Source: Bryum argenteum (lineage: Eukaryota > Streptophyta > Bryopsida > Bryales > Bryaceae). From it: a stretch of 64,000 bases of DNA. The position numbers were made by a program, and so were the translations under genes. Shown here piece after piece: positions 10,849 to 25,800 of this stretch; position 1 is the stretch's first letter; each line of letters opens with the position of its first letter. The stretch covers positions 29,186,864 to 29,250,863 of the forward strand of contig CM073322.1 in NCBI GenBank assembly GCA_037043015.1, written 5' to 3'. Under the pieces are notes generated by a model, which was given only the letters and a program-made list of their open reading frames with translations, was not told where the DNA came from and did no database searches.

Positions 10849-13800
10849 CTACGATCGCTGAGTCAACTCAAACCATTGTCGTAAAAGGTCCGCCAATGTC
10901 CGAGGGAGCGATTCAATATCCTGGAGAAGGATGTAATAAGGGAAAGGAAAGGAGTCCAGATACTTCGTAAAAGTTGGGGCACCATTCGAGAAAGAGACAG
11001 ACTGCATGTCGAGAATGGACTCGCGTGGGTTATCCAGCACCAGAAATGCCAGCAACTGCTTCCTGTCCATTGCCTCTCGAATGCGTCTCCGCAGACTCTC
11101 CTTCTCATGGAACCTGCCATCCGCAATCACAAGCACTAGCTGCTGCAGATCGTTTCTTCCTGAAGGTGCAGTCGAGTGTCGAGCTTTGAAGTCCAGCATG
11201 CGAGTCAGGTAGTGTAACAAATCCACAATCGGCTCATCCTCAATAGTATTGTCTTGCTTGAAAGTGAACTGCGAGACCATGTTCAATCCAGACTCCGTTG
11301 AAAATGGTTGGTCAAAATCGTGGAGGAGACGAACATTCCCTTTCTCTCCGAAGCTTGCAACAGCCATCTCCCCGATCTCCAATTGCGACATCGCTTTGCA
11401 GATTGTGATGAGGGCCTCCAATGCCATGTGACCGCAGTGACTCTCGGACATACTGCGAGAGTCGTCTATGGCCAACACAATCTGGTACTGCCTTTTGTTC
11501 GCCTTGGTTCTCCGCAACCAGATCTTGTCCTTACGAAACTGACTTGCGACATAAGGGATGATTTTCTTCATGTTGATGCGTTTTCCCGAGCGATAGTCTC
11601 CTTGAAGCTTAGCTGCTAGAGTGGGTTCCAGAATCAGCCGTAGTTGCTCTGCTAACTCTTGCGATAATCTTACTGTCATCTGCTCCAGTTTCTGCCACAC
11701 CACTCTTGCATTCTCCATACTTCCATCCCCGTCGTGAATCTTCATTTCTAAATCCTTCCTGATCTCCCTCAGCTCCTCTTCCGTCAAGGGCTTCTCTTCG
11801 ACCCTCATCGTCCCTCCATCTTCCAAAGCTTGCGGCATGCGAAGCGAGATAAGACTCTCGTTCTCCTTGTTTCTTTCAAACCTCTCGGAAGTGAGGTCGT
11901 CTTCCGAAGGATTGATGGCAGCAATTTCATCATCTTTACGGTCTTCGGTAATTGGCTTCTTCGAATCTTCGGCCAGTCCCTGCTTTGTTTTCAGAGAATG
12001 GTGAGTAGCTTCCACTCCTTCCATATCATCCTGTCCTCCCTTCTCGTCCTCAAGCTGTAGCTCTTCGATACCGGGCAGCACAGACTCAGGATCTTCTTCT
12101 GCCTTCTCATCCTTATCCTCCGGACCCTGAGTATTTACCAGTTGCTCATCTGTAGCAGCTCCAAGCGCCTGCGCGCTGCCTTCTTCCTCTTTCGGAACGT
12201 ACTCGTAAGCCGCGCCCGCGCTTTCTTCTAAGCTCTCTTCATCCGCTTTGACATCTACTTCAGGTGCTGAACTGTCGTCCAACATCTGCACCATCTCCTT
12301 CCACTTCTTCAAGGCATCGCCCAAACTTCTGTTAGCGTTCGCTTCCGGTCGATCGTGCTTCTTAGCAGTGTCGTCAGGCAGCACTGACTTTTTATCTGCA
12401 GACCTCTTGTTCCCAGATAGATCCTCAGCTGCTGATGACTGCAGCTCAGATTTGGATTGATCCACTTGCGCATCAGCATCGCCCATCTTCTGGTCTTCAT
12501 CATCTTGCCCAACTTTGATGGGATCTCCTTGTCTGCCTGACACACCTGCTGGAACAGCCTCGGCACCTCCTGTTGCTCTGGAATCTGAAGAAGCATTTTC
12601 TGCTATTTCTGGTAACGGGAGCTCAGGTTGGTCCTTTGCGGACTCCTCGTGCGATGGACCTTCGCCTTGTAGCTCATTGCCATCCACCTGCATATCCTCC
12701 TCCTGATCCTTCGTACCTGGATCACGCTCATTATCCTCGATGTCGACCTTCCCATTCTCTTGCTCCTTCTCCACTTCGTTCTGGTCATCTGTCTTGTTTT
12801 CATCCTGTTCTGCATCATTCGCATCCTCGCCGTCCTCACCTACATCAAGTTCGTTCGCATTCTCATCGATATCCATAGGCTCTGACTCGTTCACTGCGCC
12901 ATCCTCTTTGGCAGCTTCCTGTCCACCTTCATCTTCTCCCTCTCCTTCTGCACCCTCTTTGCCTTCTTCCTCCGCATCTCCATCCAAATTCAGATCATCA
13001 GGTAGCTCCAGCTCTTCTTCTACTCGTGGTTTGACTCCAGTCGGATCTTCATAAGCTTCATCTTGCTTCAGCCCCTCATCGTCATTCATTCCATCTTCTG
13101 CATTGTTTTCTTGCTCGTTGGCAGGTGGGTCCATCGGCTTCTCCTTGCCCTCCTGTTTCTGTTCTTTGTCTCCCTTGGAATCATCATTGTCTTCTTTAGC
13201 CCGCATCTCCAGATCTTCTTCCTCCGCACCCGTCATTCCTGCGTCTTTCTCTTGCTTCTCTTTCCCCTGTTGCTGCTCTTCATTCTTGTCATCATCACCT
13301 TTCCACAGCTGCTCATCAACAACTTCACTCTTTTCACCCTCCTCTCCCATTTGTGACTCCAACTTCTCGTCCTTCTCCTCTTCCTGCTCGTTCTCTTCAT
13401 CAGATTCATCATCACTGAGGTCAAGCATGTCCGCATCGAAGTCCTGTGTCATCTCGATGCCCTTCTCTTTTTTATTTGCAGCATCATCCTTTGGCATATC
13501 CTCATTCTTATCTGTGCTATTAAGCAGCTGCTCCTCTTCTTCGATTTGGTCGCTGACGTCCTTTTGTCCTTCACCCTCTCCCATACCTGTCCCATCGGCG
13601 TCCTCGAACTTGGTTCCCCCGGCTTCACCCTCCTGCTCCTTCGTGATGCAAAAACCTTCTGAGTATAACGAACAAAATAGATTGGACAATATATAGCCAA
13701 GCTTGGACACGCTCTTTTGCAAATCCACATAGTCTGCAAGTAACTGCGCCCCAGCCGCCTCCAATATCTGTAATGGTGCATGAATGCAACCAAAAAGCTT

Positions 13801-16800
13801 CCCCAGAGCCGCGCCAGTCTGAATCACGTCGCAACGTTCTGAATCGACCAAATCTGCACCTGCAATAAAAGCTCTCGAGAAATGTTAGTTCCGGTACTGC
13901 CAAACATGAATGTTAGTAACAAAAGCAGTCTTCAGCTGTCCTGTACTAGGTACGACTGTACAAGAATATCCCTCAAGTACTGATCTGTAGACTAATCCTG
14001 CCTATTGCATAATATTATGGAAATTTGCGCACGAGGAAAGAAAAGTACGAAAAGTATGTTCTATGAGAAGGAATCACCGATTTTTTAATTACCTGCAGCG
14101 ACTGCCTTCAATAACACGTCGTAATTTTTTCCCAAACGCAAGGCGACCATATTCTTGGTGATAGAAGAATCTACGTCTTGAATTCTGCCTGTAAGCTCAG
14201 ACTCTCCAAACAGTGATCCAATTTCTTCTTGAGCAGCACAGGTATTGGCTGTATTTGTTCGAAGGCTCTGAACTGCCAAGAGAACTTCAGTAACGATCTT
14301 GTCGTAGTGCTCAGCAAAAGGCGCAATGTCCCAAGACACCTTCTCTTCAGGGGAGTTCGAACTGCTTGAATCTGCGAACTCTTCCTCGAAATTGTCGGCC
14401 AGAACCCGTGCTCGATTGAAAAGATGCTGCAGGGTACTTAACCCAGGTACATTACCCCCAATCATAGATCTGCGTGCTTCCCACAGAAGAGTTTCGGTAC
14501 TTCTTAAGGCTTCATAATTTTTCATAACGAGATCTTGCATGCCTGGTGTAATAAGCAATGGCCACGACTCTTCCAAAGGTCTGGAGCCCACCAACTCGCT
14601 TCGAGGAATCAAAAACTGATCCAGCAAGTTTTTGCAGACCTCCAATTTGCTTAAAATTTGCACAACAATTTTGCTTAGCAACGCAACCTCCGTGCAATCA
14701 ACCTCGGGTGATCTCTGAGACGCTTCCGACGTTCTGTAGAGAAGAGCCAGTTCAGAAGCGGCATGGCACAAAGAGTCCAATAGTCCTTTCTGTAGCCACA
14801 TAGACTTCCTAACGATTCCCTGCCGAGGGAACTTGACGTCCTTCGCCGCAAATCCTGTAAGTGAAAATTTTAGTAAGGTCTCAAGACGACGATACCAATT
14901 ATCATGGCAGCAACGTGAAAGAGGGAGCAAAGAACGTACCTGATATCAGACTAGTCAGATGAACGAGTGCACTGAGCTTCGATGAAAAGTCATAAGCAGT
15001 CTGTCGTTGTTTTCTTTGCAAAAACAGTAAGTGTTCCATGTACCTCGACGACACTTCCACTTCCCGCAAACTCAAGGATTTGTTGAAATCGAGAGCATTC
15101 TGTCCAAGCCGTTGGAGTAGCGCCACGTTCTGAAAGTAGTACTTCTTGACACGTATCCAAACACTGCAAACAGTATCCATAGAGACAATACTGGATAGCC
15201 CCGCTACGACTTCAACATCCTGACATGCCCACGACATCAACACCTCTGCTGAATCAGAACCTGGTTGCTGGAACCAATTGTTGACGCTTCTCTCATCCTT
15301 CGGTACGGCTGACTTGTGATGAGACAATCCAATGTCCCTCAAAGCTCTCAGAAGATCAACAAGTGCTTTTTTCTTCACTGCAAGCCTCTTCTCTCCTTTC
15401 CTCAACTCAGCTGACCGTTGAATAACAGCAGTGCTAATGTCTTCAAGAGTACTCAAGCAGTCGTCCTGCATTTTCCGGTTGGCAGGTGCGAATACTCCAA
15501 CTCCAAGAAAGTCTCCCATCTTAGTTGTCAACGACGGTAACCGCTGAAATTCTGGAAGTTCCAGACCAGCTCTCGAGGCCATCGCAGTCACCTCCGCAAC
15601 CTTCGCTACGCAAAACTCGTTCCATGCACTGAGAACAGAGCTTCCTCTACTAGCGGGAAGCTCTTCTTCAGGCACAGGTGCCACGACGACATTCTTTTCG
15701 AGTTCCAAAGACTTCTCTGCGTTCTCCTCGTCGATTTGAGAAGGCTCCGATGGGATGGTCAATGTCGCAAGAGTTTGAGCACCCATACGTAAGGATTGCT
15801 TCGATAACACCTCCATTGCAGGTTTCTTCAAAAGCTCGTCATACTTACGGATCAACTTGTGAAGCTTCCGGTGCGTTTTCTCTGCTGATGTAGCCAGTGC
15901 ATAATAACCTCGGTCCTCCCATTTGGTCAGTTTCACAAAACCCTTCAGCTCTACTTCAATGGGAGCTTTCCCGACTGCTACGGCCTCTTCCACGGCGGGT
16001 AGGAACTGTAAGTAGTACTCCCGGACATTGTACAGAATATTGCAAAGCTTCTGCACGGCGGTTCTCGAAGCCCCAGCATGAGGGTCGTCATAAACATCTT
16101 GCAGCAAAAATTGCCCATGGAAAGAATCCAACAGGTCAAGTCGTCTAGAGAACTCCCCAAGAGGAGAGGTTTGCATGAACTCCTCCAAACTAGAGATCGA
16201 GGCTTCCATTTCCTTGTCAAAATCGTCACCCAGCTCCCTGTGAAGTAAACCATGAAGGAAAAACCACAACCTCTCAGCACTCTGCTCATGCTTTTGTGCT
16301 GTGCACTCTAGCAGCGCAGGCCAGCTTTCAAGCTCCAACTTCCGCCATCTTCTTACCAACTTCATCAGCTCACTCATCTCTTGAGCTAATGAGACGTGTT
16401 TGGCCGAATTCTCCTCCCAGAGTTGAGCTTTGGAGAGCAACAACTCGATTCCAGTAAGAGCCTTCATGATCGGGGCTTCCAGAGAAATTCCCACCAAAGC
16501 CTTCGCGATGCCCAGGAACTGCATCAAAATTGGATGATCTGGCCACTCAGCTAATAAACGACTCACACGCTCCAAGAACTGTCTCAAAGGCTGCAGCATC
16601 AGCGCCATCTCAGGGGGATTGGGATCTTTATATATGTTGTGCTTGTTGATTATAGTCTCAGAAGATTGACGCAGACCACCAACTCTTTTATGCTCGACAC
16701 CGACTTGCATCATATGAGATGCCATGAGTAAGTCATCCACTTGAGCAGACACTCTATAGCCAACAGCACGAAGTAAGCGTACTCCAGCCTGGTAAGCAAG

Positions 16801-19800
16801 TGAGAAAGCATTTTCTCTCTCCCGGTCTGAACCCTGTGGACTATCAACTCCTTGCGCAGTATTCGGGATTGTAGCTTTCCGACCAAAAATGTGCCTGTGG
16901 ACTGAAACAACATCCTGAATAAGAGGCTCCTGTAGCTTCAACCATGCTTTGTCGGCTCTTTGTTTAGCATCTTCGGCGGCTTTCTCTTCCTTCTTCGCGG
17001 CTGCCTCTGCCCTTCTATCATCCATTTCAGCGGTCAGCATCCCGGTATCATCGTCATCGTAACCTGGAAACTCAGCTTTGAAGTCTACGAACATCTCTCG
17101 GAATAATGATTCTTCTAATTCCTCTTCAGTTTCCAGAGTGTGTGTTCGAGCAGTGAAACGTATGAAGTCCTCCTCTTCCTTCTCCCTAGCCTTTTGTCTT
17201 TCACGGATCTCAGACCATAGAGAGGCCAAGGTAGCAAACATGTTAGTGACAGCCTTCACAACATCCTTCGCCTTGACTCTTGCCTGCTGTGTATCGATTC
17301 CACAACGCAGAATGGCAACTCGCATGACCATCACTTTCAGCTCAAGATCCAGAACCTCTTTGTGAACAGGGCCAGACAACAAGGAAAGGGCCACTTTGCT
17401 GATAACTGCTTCCGTGGTATCGGTCACCAGCTCAGTGCAAGATGCTGAAATCTTGTGCCCAACATCGCTTCTTACAGTTGGAAATTGCATAAGGAAGCGC
17501 AGAAGCTCTACAAATTTTTCCTCTCCAGTACTCACATCATTGTCATCGAAAAGACCTGCCTGCACATGACCAGCTTGTAGCAGGGATAACCCAAATTTCA
17601 GCTCGTATACCGCCAGCTGGACAGGCTGTACCACATCTCTGTAAGCTAGAAAATCCGAAGCCAACCGAGTAACAAAATGCGTAGCATTCTCCTGCCATAC
17701 CGAAACTTCGTGAAGCACTCTTGCACCTTTCCCTTCAACCAGCAATAGATCGGATGCCAAGCTAGCCAACTTTCCTTTGTCAACGGACAGCTTCATGAAC
17801 TGCAGAACTTCATTCAAGAAATTTCGAAATTGTGGAGGATCAGGCCGTGGAACTATTTTCACAGCCAACTTGGTCAGTTCCTGTTTCGTTTCCTCCAGCG
17901 CCAGTAGAAGTCTTCGAGTCTTCGGTGAATGTCTGCTACCTCTGACCAAAAACTCACTCTCCTGCCGCACCTTTATGTCCAACTGCAGCCGCGTAGACCG
18001 AGTTGAGAGATGGGCAAACTTATGACTATACTTCGCAACTGGGTCGCATCCGTCCGATGGCAGCAGCAAATGTAGCCTGAGCTCGCCCAAATAAAGCCAC
18101 ACCCGTCCAAGATTCATCAAGCACTTGCTGAGACTCAGAATCTCCCAATTAGTGCAGTACAAGATTTTCAAACAAGGTAGTACTATAGGTTGAACAAGTT
18201 TTGAAAATTCTGAATGCTGTGATTGCATGAGTAAAGTTGTCAGGCTCTCAAACAGCTCGCTTCCGCTCCCAGACATGCCTTCCCAAGGGGCCACATGTAA
18301 CACAAACAAAGTGCTCACTAGCGCCCTGTAATCCTTCTCGGAGAACGACTTTTTATGAGAACATATAATCTGCTGAAAAAAAGCACTCGCACTGCGCACG
18401 TTATTGACGACAACATCACTAGCGTTCAATTTCGCCTGAGTCCAAACGTGCACTGATGCCAACCTGAGCTGGGTAAGCTTAGCATAGTGGTCTCTTACAG
18501 CACCTGTTCGACCAAGTAAATTGGCAAAATGTGCAGTCTGTGAAGCATAGAAAATCCTTGCAGGACCCATCAATCGACTCCAGTCCTCTATGGCATTAGG
18601 CACGGTTACCATGTTCGACCATAGTGCTGAGTGCCACCTGTACACCAACTCGTGACTAACCTCTCGAAACGCAGATAGGAGACCACCCTTTGTAGGATGT
18701 GAACCATCTAGTAGCCACAGGAGATGCTGGTGAGGAACTAGGTCAGCTGGAGATCTTGAAGAACACGAAGTGGCGAACTCAATCATCTTCTTCAATCCAT
18801 CCGCCGATATACTGCCTTTAAGCATCGCCTGAAAACTCTCTTCGGTCTCTGGTTCCAATAAGGCCAGAGTAGAAACTTCAGCGATTAGCCTCGTGTCCTG
18901 ACAAAAACTTACGTTGCTCAGCCAAGGCAAAAGCTCGGCCCAGAGAGTCCAAGCGCTTGACCACCGGAGCAACTCCTTCGGAAACGAAGCAAATCCAGTA
19001 GGTCGCGAGCTTTTCGTATCAACAGCAGATGACGTGGGTAAAGGTATGATATCGTGATCATCCAAAGGAGTCGCATCCTTTTTCTCATGTTCAACTCTTT
19101 CCTTCAGCATCTGATATACTGCAAGAGACTCAGTGTAGCTAGAGCTAGCTGCAGCCCCACCGTCCGAAGTAATATGTTCAAAAGCATGAGAGCTCTTTTC
19201 TGCTCCTGCTACGGCCTCCTGACCCAGCCAGCGTATGATGCTCAGGCCAGTCGTAGTAAGCTGGCGGATATTAGCATCTGTAATGATGGTGACGATCTCT
19301 TCGTTCCCTCCACTCTGCCATAAGTCTTCGCAAATCTTCAACACCTTCAACTCCAAATCGTAGACCTCCCTAGAGTGAGGTAGCCCTGGATGACCAGCAT
19401 ATTTCCAGAGAAGTGGCTTCGCGAGAGGATTTTCCCCTAAGGAAAACGGCTCGTCTATTAATTTCACAAGGCCCTTAACTTCATCGAACGCCTTCAAAGC
19501 AGATTCAGAAGTCCTGCTTGCTGTGGAGACTAGGGCCTGAAGATTACGTTTCAGTGAACCCCAATGAAAAAGAAAGCCTTCGACGTCGAACTTGGGACTG
19601 CTCAGGTGCTTCCAAAGAGCTTCATGCCACTCTTGTACGTTCGATATAGAAACCAGTATACCCTCTAGACAGCCACTACTGCTTGATATTAGCAATGAAT
19701 TCTCCAATTGTCGTAAGGCAGAAAACAATGGATGGAGGTACATCAACATCGCTCTTGGATATTGCGTAGACGAAACCCGAGAGCGCTCTGCACGGTGATT

Positions 19801-22800
19801 ATGTAGCCAGTAAGACTGCAAGATGGGTCCAGTCGAAGAATTGCAACCCAGTTTTTCAGTCACTGCGTACTGTTCATCTTCTACTTCCCATTGAAGCAAA
19901 CCTCTTCTCAGTATCTGCAATCTGGAGGCCATGAATACCAACTCCCCCAAAGTGCCGTTCTGTTTGGGACGTTCCAAATTGCTCAATGTAAGCGACCTGC
20001 TGGACATCTGCCTCACCGAATCTGCTTCAAGGGAAGACAAAGTGCTGACATCGTGGTTCTCACTCTCGAGTAGGTACTTCTCCCACACAAGTGAGAGCTC
20101 TCTCCAGAGAGGATGGGCAACCTCACGTTCAATAGCGGCGACTACTCGTTTCAGGCTACCCAGAGAGCCTTGAAAACATCTTGCCAAGTGACCAAGCCGT
20201 TGAATTCGAAGATTAATATCCCCATAACTTCCTTGCTCCAACATCCACAAGCTGGCAAACAGCAAAGCAAGGTCCACCTCTTGTGTTTTAAGATCAGAGA
20301 AAAGCTTGTCACCAGTTGGTTTCTGATCTGGGTTGAAAAGGCAATGAAGGACACTTGCTGGAAAGTGAGAGGCCGCAGTTCTCGTGCCTTCAAGATGTTT
20401 CAATAGCTCACTTTGCCCATCTTCCATCAGCGACCATTCTCTTAAAGACTTGGAAGCAAACGATTGAGCAGCCAGGTATTCTGCAAGTGCACTATCACGC
20501 AGAACCATAGCCTCCTTAGAAACCAGGCAGTACTCTGCAAAAGTAAGCGGAGACGGCCAACCTCCTGGGATATTACACGCAACCTGCTTCCAGCTACCAG
20601 CACTCAAGAGACTCACAGATCCTAGCCTTGATTGAAACTTCTCCATAGCTTCTTGTCTTGCCTCCGCATTATCAAGACGACGCGAATACACTTGCTCCCA
20701 GCTGCAAGCCAAAGACCATGATAGGGTACCACCCCTCTCAAGGAGCTGCTGGAATAACGACACCCATTCGTACAGTTCTCGTAAGGACACAGGCAACCCG
20801 CTGTGAGTAACTTCTGTAAGGATACGAACGTCAATGTGCGCTCTGCACATTCCTTGAAGTAAGGCAGGGCCTGGAACTCCAGCCTGAGTGAGTATTTTTA
20901 AGCTATCGAGGTCCGAACCAGAGGGTCCTCCCAAAAGTTCTTCCAGGATTGGAGCTTCGGTTGATGAAGACTGAGGCCAATCAGGTTGTAGCATAAATAG
21001 CTCGACCCCTCGATTGCGCATTGCCCTTGAAACTTCACCATGGGCAGGGTCCACAGTGAGAAAGAGACGGAAATTGGGATGCGCACGAACAACCATAGCC
21101 TCGCCTTCGATAAGACCACGTTCATTAACCATGATGCTACCACCTGGTTCAAGTAGAGGATTAAGTCGATCAAGAACCTGTCAAGGCATATCCACATCAT
21201 GTTTAGTCATAGAGTCATAGGATGTAAATTCATTTTCAGAATATCAGAGAAGTGCACACACACTTCTATATACCTGCGAATGAGACTACTTCGACGGACT
21301 AAACGAAGGACACTGGAACAGGTAAGAATATTAGAGGTAAAGTTCGTGGGCAGAATTTGATACCTAGCACAGCAGGTAACATTGTGCTGAGAATTTTCTA
21401 AGTATGAATGTATAAATATAGACGTACCGTGGGGTTACAGAAATTTGCGTTCTCAAGAACCACCCACTCCCCGCGCTCGATAGCTTTAAGTAGTCCTCCG
21501 TCTACCCATTCGAATCGCCCAGCAGTTCCTTGCTGTCCAAGACTGGACTTCAACTGTGTCACTCTTTGGTGTAAATTATCCGGGTTCAACTCAGGATCGA
21601 TTATCGACATTCCACAGGATATAAATGATTGTCGCAGCTGATCCAGAAACTGTAGAAGCATATTGAGAGCAACTGGGTCTATTACACCTTGATCAAATTC
21701 CTGATCGATAGCGACCACGTTGCCACGAGATATATTCTTAAAAGCAGCCCAAGACCCGAAGAGGCTCTTCACCATGTTCAGTTTCAGATCAGCCAGCAAA
21801 GCACCTTCTGAAACAGGACACCAGAGATATTACGTACAGCACTTGGGATATAAAAGTAAGTTAGGATTGTACGTTGTTCAAAAACTTCGAATTGTTGACA
21901 CACAAGTGGTGATCCGAGGCAGGAGCAGGACTCCATGGAATTAATCTAGTCAAATAGAACGATGATTTACTACCTGATAAACAGAAGCTGCAGACATTCT
22001 TCAACGAGTCATAAGTCATCTTCACAATCTCCTGCCACCGTCGAAAGAGATCATGTTGTTCGAAGCAACCGAGCAGCTCAGTTGTGTCTGTCGCGCTCGA
22101 CAAGGTAAACTCATGCAAAGAGTTACCTGTAAGAGCGGCCATCAGGCGCACAAGGGATGTCTTCCCTGACGCAGGAGGTCCAACTAGGATACACATCCAA
22201 CCTCTAGAAACGCAGGACATGGCCGCTTCCAACCTGCTCACAACCATGACTTCTCAGGAAGTAGAAAGGACTGAAGCAACATAATGAATTTAATTTGTAT
22301 CAGTATACGGGTTCTTGAATGGTCAAGAAAGAGAAGCTGTTTCACGATGTAAACATGTAACAGAATCTTCGGGAAAATACTAACAAACATGTGAGGCAAA
22401 CTGAAGACTAAACAAATTGGAGACATGAGGGGAGGTCGTCGGTAGATGCAAAACACTAACCTGTTAGCTAGACCCGGCAAAATCTGCAGCTGCTTATCAA
22501 AGTCACCTTGTAGGCGTGGTCCGTTTCTACGAGGGAGAGAGGCATACCCCACCTGTAACCTCTCAGGCAGTACAGAAACTGCCGGAAAAGTTTCGAGATC
22601 GAGGTTTGTACCAAACACCTCTTCGAAAAGGCTGAGCACTCGACGCCTGTCACCAACTGTTCGCATACGCTGGAGATACATGACATCGACAAAATGCTCT
22701 GGTGCAAAAACTTGTGCCTCACCGTCCAATGATGCCATCTTACTCTTCTCCATAAGTTCACACCACCGTAAGATATCCCGAAGGTTAAATTCCCAAGGCG

Positions 22801-25800
22801 AACCAGAATGACCGTACTTATGAAGAACCATTGTGTCGTAATGCAAACGGGAATTGAACTCTATCATGCTTTTCAAGACAGACTCTGAAATAGAAGGATG
22901 CAAGATGCTTGCAATTTCGAGAAAGTCATCTTCAGAAAGGGCTTCCACGTAGACTTTAGTGAACCGATTCAAGAATGATTTTGGGAGACCTTTGCGACCC
23001 CCTCCCTGGGACAAAGGATTTTGACAAGCAAACACACGGAACGTGGAAGGACACTTGAAGCTGCGGCCTAGCTCCGGTATGAAGAGCTCCCCTCGGTGGT
23101 CAAGGCATGCATTCAGGCCCTCCAGCACTGATTGCGATGCTAGATTGAGTTCGTCGAGAAGCACCCAATGTCCAGCTTTGAGAGCCTGTCAGATAACAAT
23201 TAGGTAGATGAAAGAAATTAGCTGCTGCTCTTCAGTAGATATGCATTATGCAACTAGCATGTCCAGATGTGTGGGCAAAGGAGCACCCAACGAGTACTCA
23301 AGCGCCACGACTAAAATCCATGTTCCTTTTTACCTGGTTCTAAATCACAAAACGAACAGATATGAAATTGATCTCAAGAACAACGAGAAAAAGAAGTAGA
23401 ACTGACCTGCAAAAACACTCCATCCGACCACTGAAATTCTGCGCCAGTTCCTCCTTCAACTGGCAGATCCGACCCAAGTAAATCCATCATGTCGGTCTGC
23501 TCAGAGAGATTGATCCTTACTAAAGGGTGACCTGAAGCTGCTGCTATAGCTGCCACTAGACTCGTTTTACCAACACCAGGACTTCCTTCAATAAGGACCG
23601 GTTTCTTTAGCTGCATGGCCCGTAGGATCCGCCACGCATTTCGCTTGGTGGTCGGCGCGTTTAATGCAAAGTTAAATTTTGGTGGCTTGTAATCACCTCT
23701 AGCTATGTAGAAAGGGTGTATTCCAAACAGATTGCTTACAGAGACGGAGTCGATCTCCATAGCGTTCACTTCCACTGACCCAAAGGTGTGGTCACCTAGT
23801 TTGGTAGTTTCAGCAGCAGCCTGTCTCTGATGCTCAGGTAACCGCTCGAACAAATAGTTTGCGCACTCGGTTTGCACCTGTTGAGTCATAGAATTCGAGA
23901 GTCCAAGTCCGAAGCCAATTCCATCCAGAAGGACAAGAAAAGCGCCATGAATGAACGCAGGAATAACGCCAATCTCAGATCCAGCAACATTGATGTAGGT
24001 AGTCCAAGACAGAAGATCTCGAACTGAAAGTGACCTTCCACCCTCGTGATGATGCTGAAACCACTGCCAAAAGTCAAGCATGGGATCTGCCAGCGTGACA
24101 AGTTCGGGTCTTGCGAATCTATCCACGGCAATGCTTCTTAGATCGCCTATATCATTGATCGGAGGAACCCAAATCTCAGTAAAACGATTTCTCAAAGCAG
24201 GAGACAGCTCCTTTTTGCCGAAGTCTCCTCCGGGGTTCATTGTCGCCAAAATACGGAAGCTTGAGTTAGCAATGAGCTCCTCAACATCAGCACCTCCTTT
24301 CTCTGCTAAAACCTGTAAAATAATGATCCGGAATCAGCGGCATTTCAGATTTAGACAGGGACTTCAGAAAGAAAATACTCTAGTGCATATTTCACCGGCA
24401 CCAGACGGGCACAAGGCAACTAATTTATCCACTAAGCAGATTGGAAAAGTGATAGCTAAGTTGAGAAAATAAGTAATTACCAGAAGACGTTTGGGCTCAA
24501 GCACACTGTTAAGTCTTTCCAATACGCTGTCCTCTGCAAGAGATATTTCATCCACAAGAAACATATCGCCATTACGCATAGCGTGAACCAGCGGACCGTC
24601 ATGCCACACAAAAAGGGACTGCCAATCTTTGTGGTAAGCTGCAATTTCTTGCAGAGCTTCTTCCAACACTGATACTGATTTGATCACTTTTCCCTTCTTG
24701 TCTGGTTTCCTTTTCTTCAATTCTGTCATGTGCAGATAAAAGCAAATCAACCACTTGATAAACAGACTTCCTCTTAAACGTTGACATTGATAATCCGTCA
24801 ACTATATCGAAACAACTGATACAATGAGACATGAAACCAATAGCAATAGAGGAATAGGGAATGGCAGAGTAACATACGTGACAGAGCATTCTTCACCATT
24901 GTCACTGTCGTCCCAGCGTCTTCTATCTTCGCAGGCAACTCATCAGGACAAACTTCTCGAAAGAAATCCATAGAGACGATTCTTTGTGCAGCTTTTTGAA
25001 ACTTCATAGCAAGACTGTCTCGATCCCGAACTGGACGTAGGCCACCAAGAAAGTCTGACGTCTCTGAGTGCTGATGGCAATTCAGAATATGTAGACGTTG
25101 CTTGTGAAGCAACGCAAGCAGTTGACAAACCATGGTTTTCCCACATCCAGTCTCCCCTACTAACAGAACAGGCTCGCAATGCCTAATGCAATGTTCGACC
25201 AAATTGAAAAGTCGCTTCGTACTCTTCGTCCAGACAATCCTGCCAAAAGTAGACACATGTTCTGCCGCCTCTGCCAACTTTTTCACCGCCTCAAACGTCT
25301 CAGACGCTTCCATGTCGTGCAACCGGCCCACATCCAGCTTCACACGCATGTGCTTCTCAAGAACTCTTTGCACAACTTCCTTCTCCTCTGGATTCCGTAG
25401 CCTCTCTGCCAGTAGCAAGTAACCATCCCTAGCCAGCTCCTCATAACCATTGCCATGCCGTTCAGCCCATCGGAAGAGATCACGAGCAGTTATGAAACCA
25501 TGTTTCCCAGCAAAAACCTTGCTACCTTGTCTATGCCGCTGCAAATCTTTCATAACCTCAATCATTTTCGCGGCATAACTTCCCGGAATCTGACATCGTT
25601 TCTCCAGTATCATGCACAACTCATCATCAGGAATATCATCAATGTGAAGTTCCATGAACCGATTTCGAAATGCTCGAGAAAGCACCTTTCGACCACCATA
25701 AATACCAGGTGGATTCTGCGTAGCGAACAACATAAAATGCGGATGCGGCTTGACTGTCAATTGAAGTTCCGGAACAAACAACTCTCTGTTATCATCCAGC

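Noticed and set aside
12740..13696. Ser/Phe-rich plus-strand frames
   Set aside because: They mirror the Asp/Glu-rich region of midasin on the opposite strand; composition alone explains them.
22238..22260. Acceptors at 22250 and 22253 for MDN1 exon 8
   Set aside because: They put the exon out of frame; CAG at 22236-22234 keeps the frame and matches the family.
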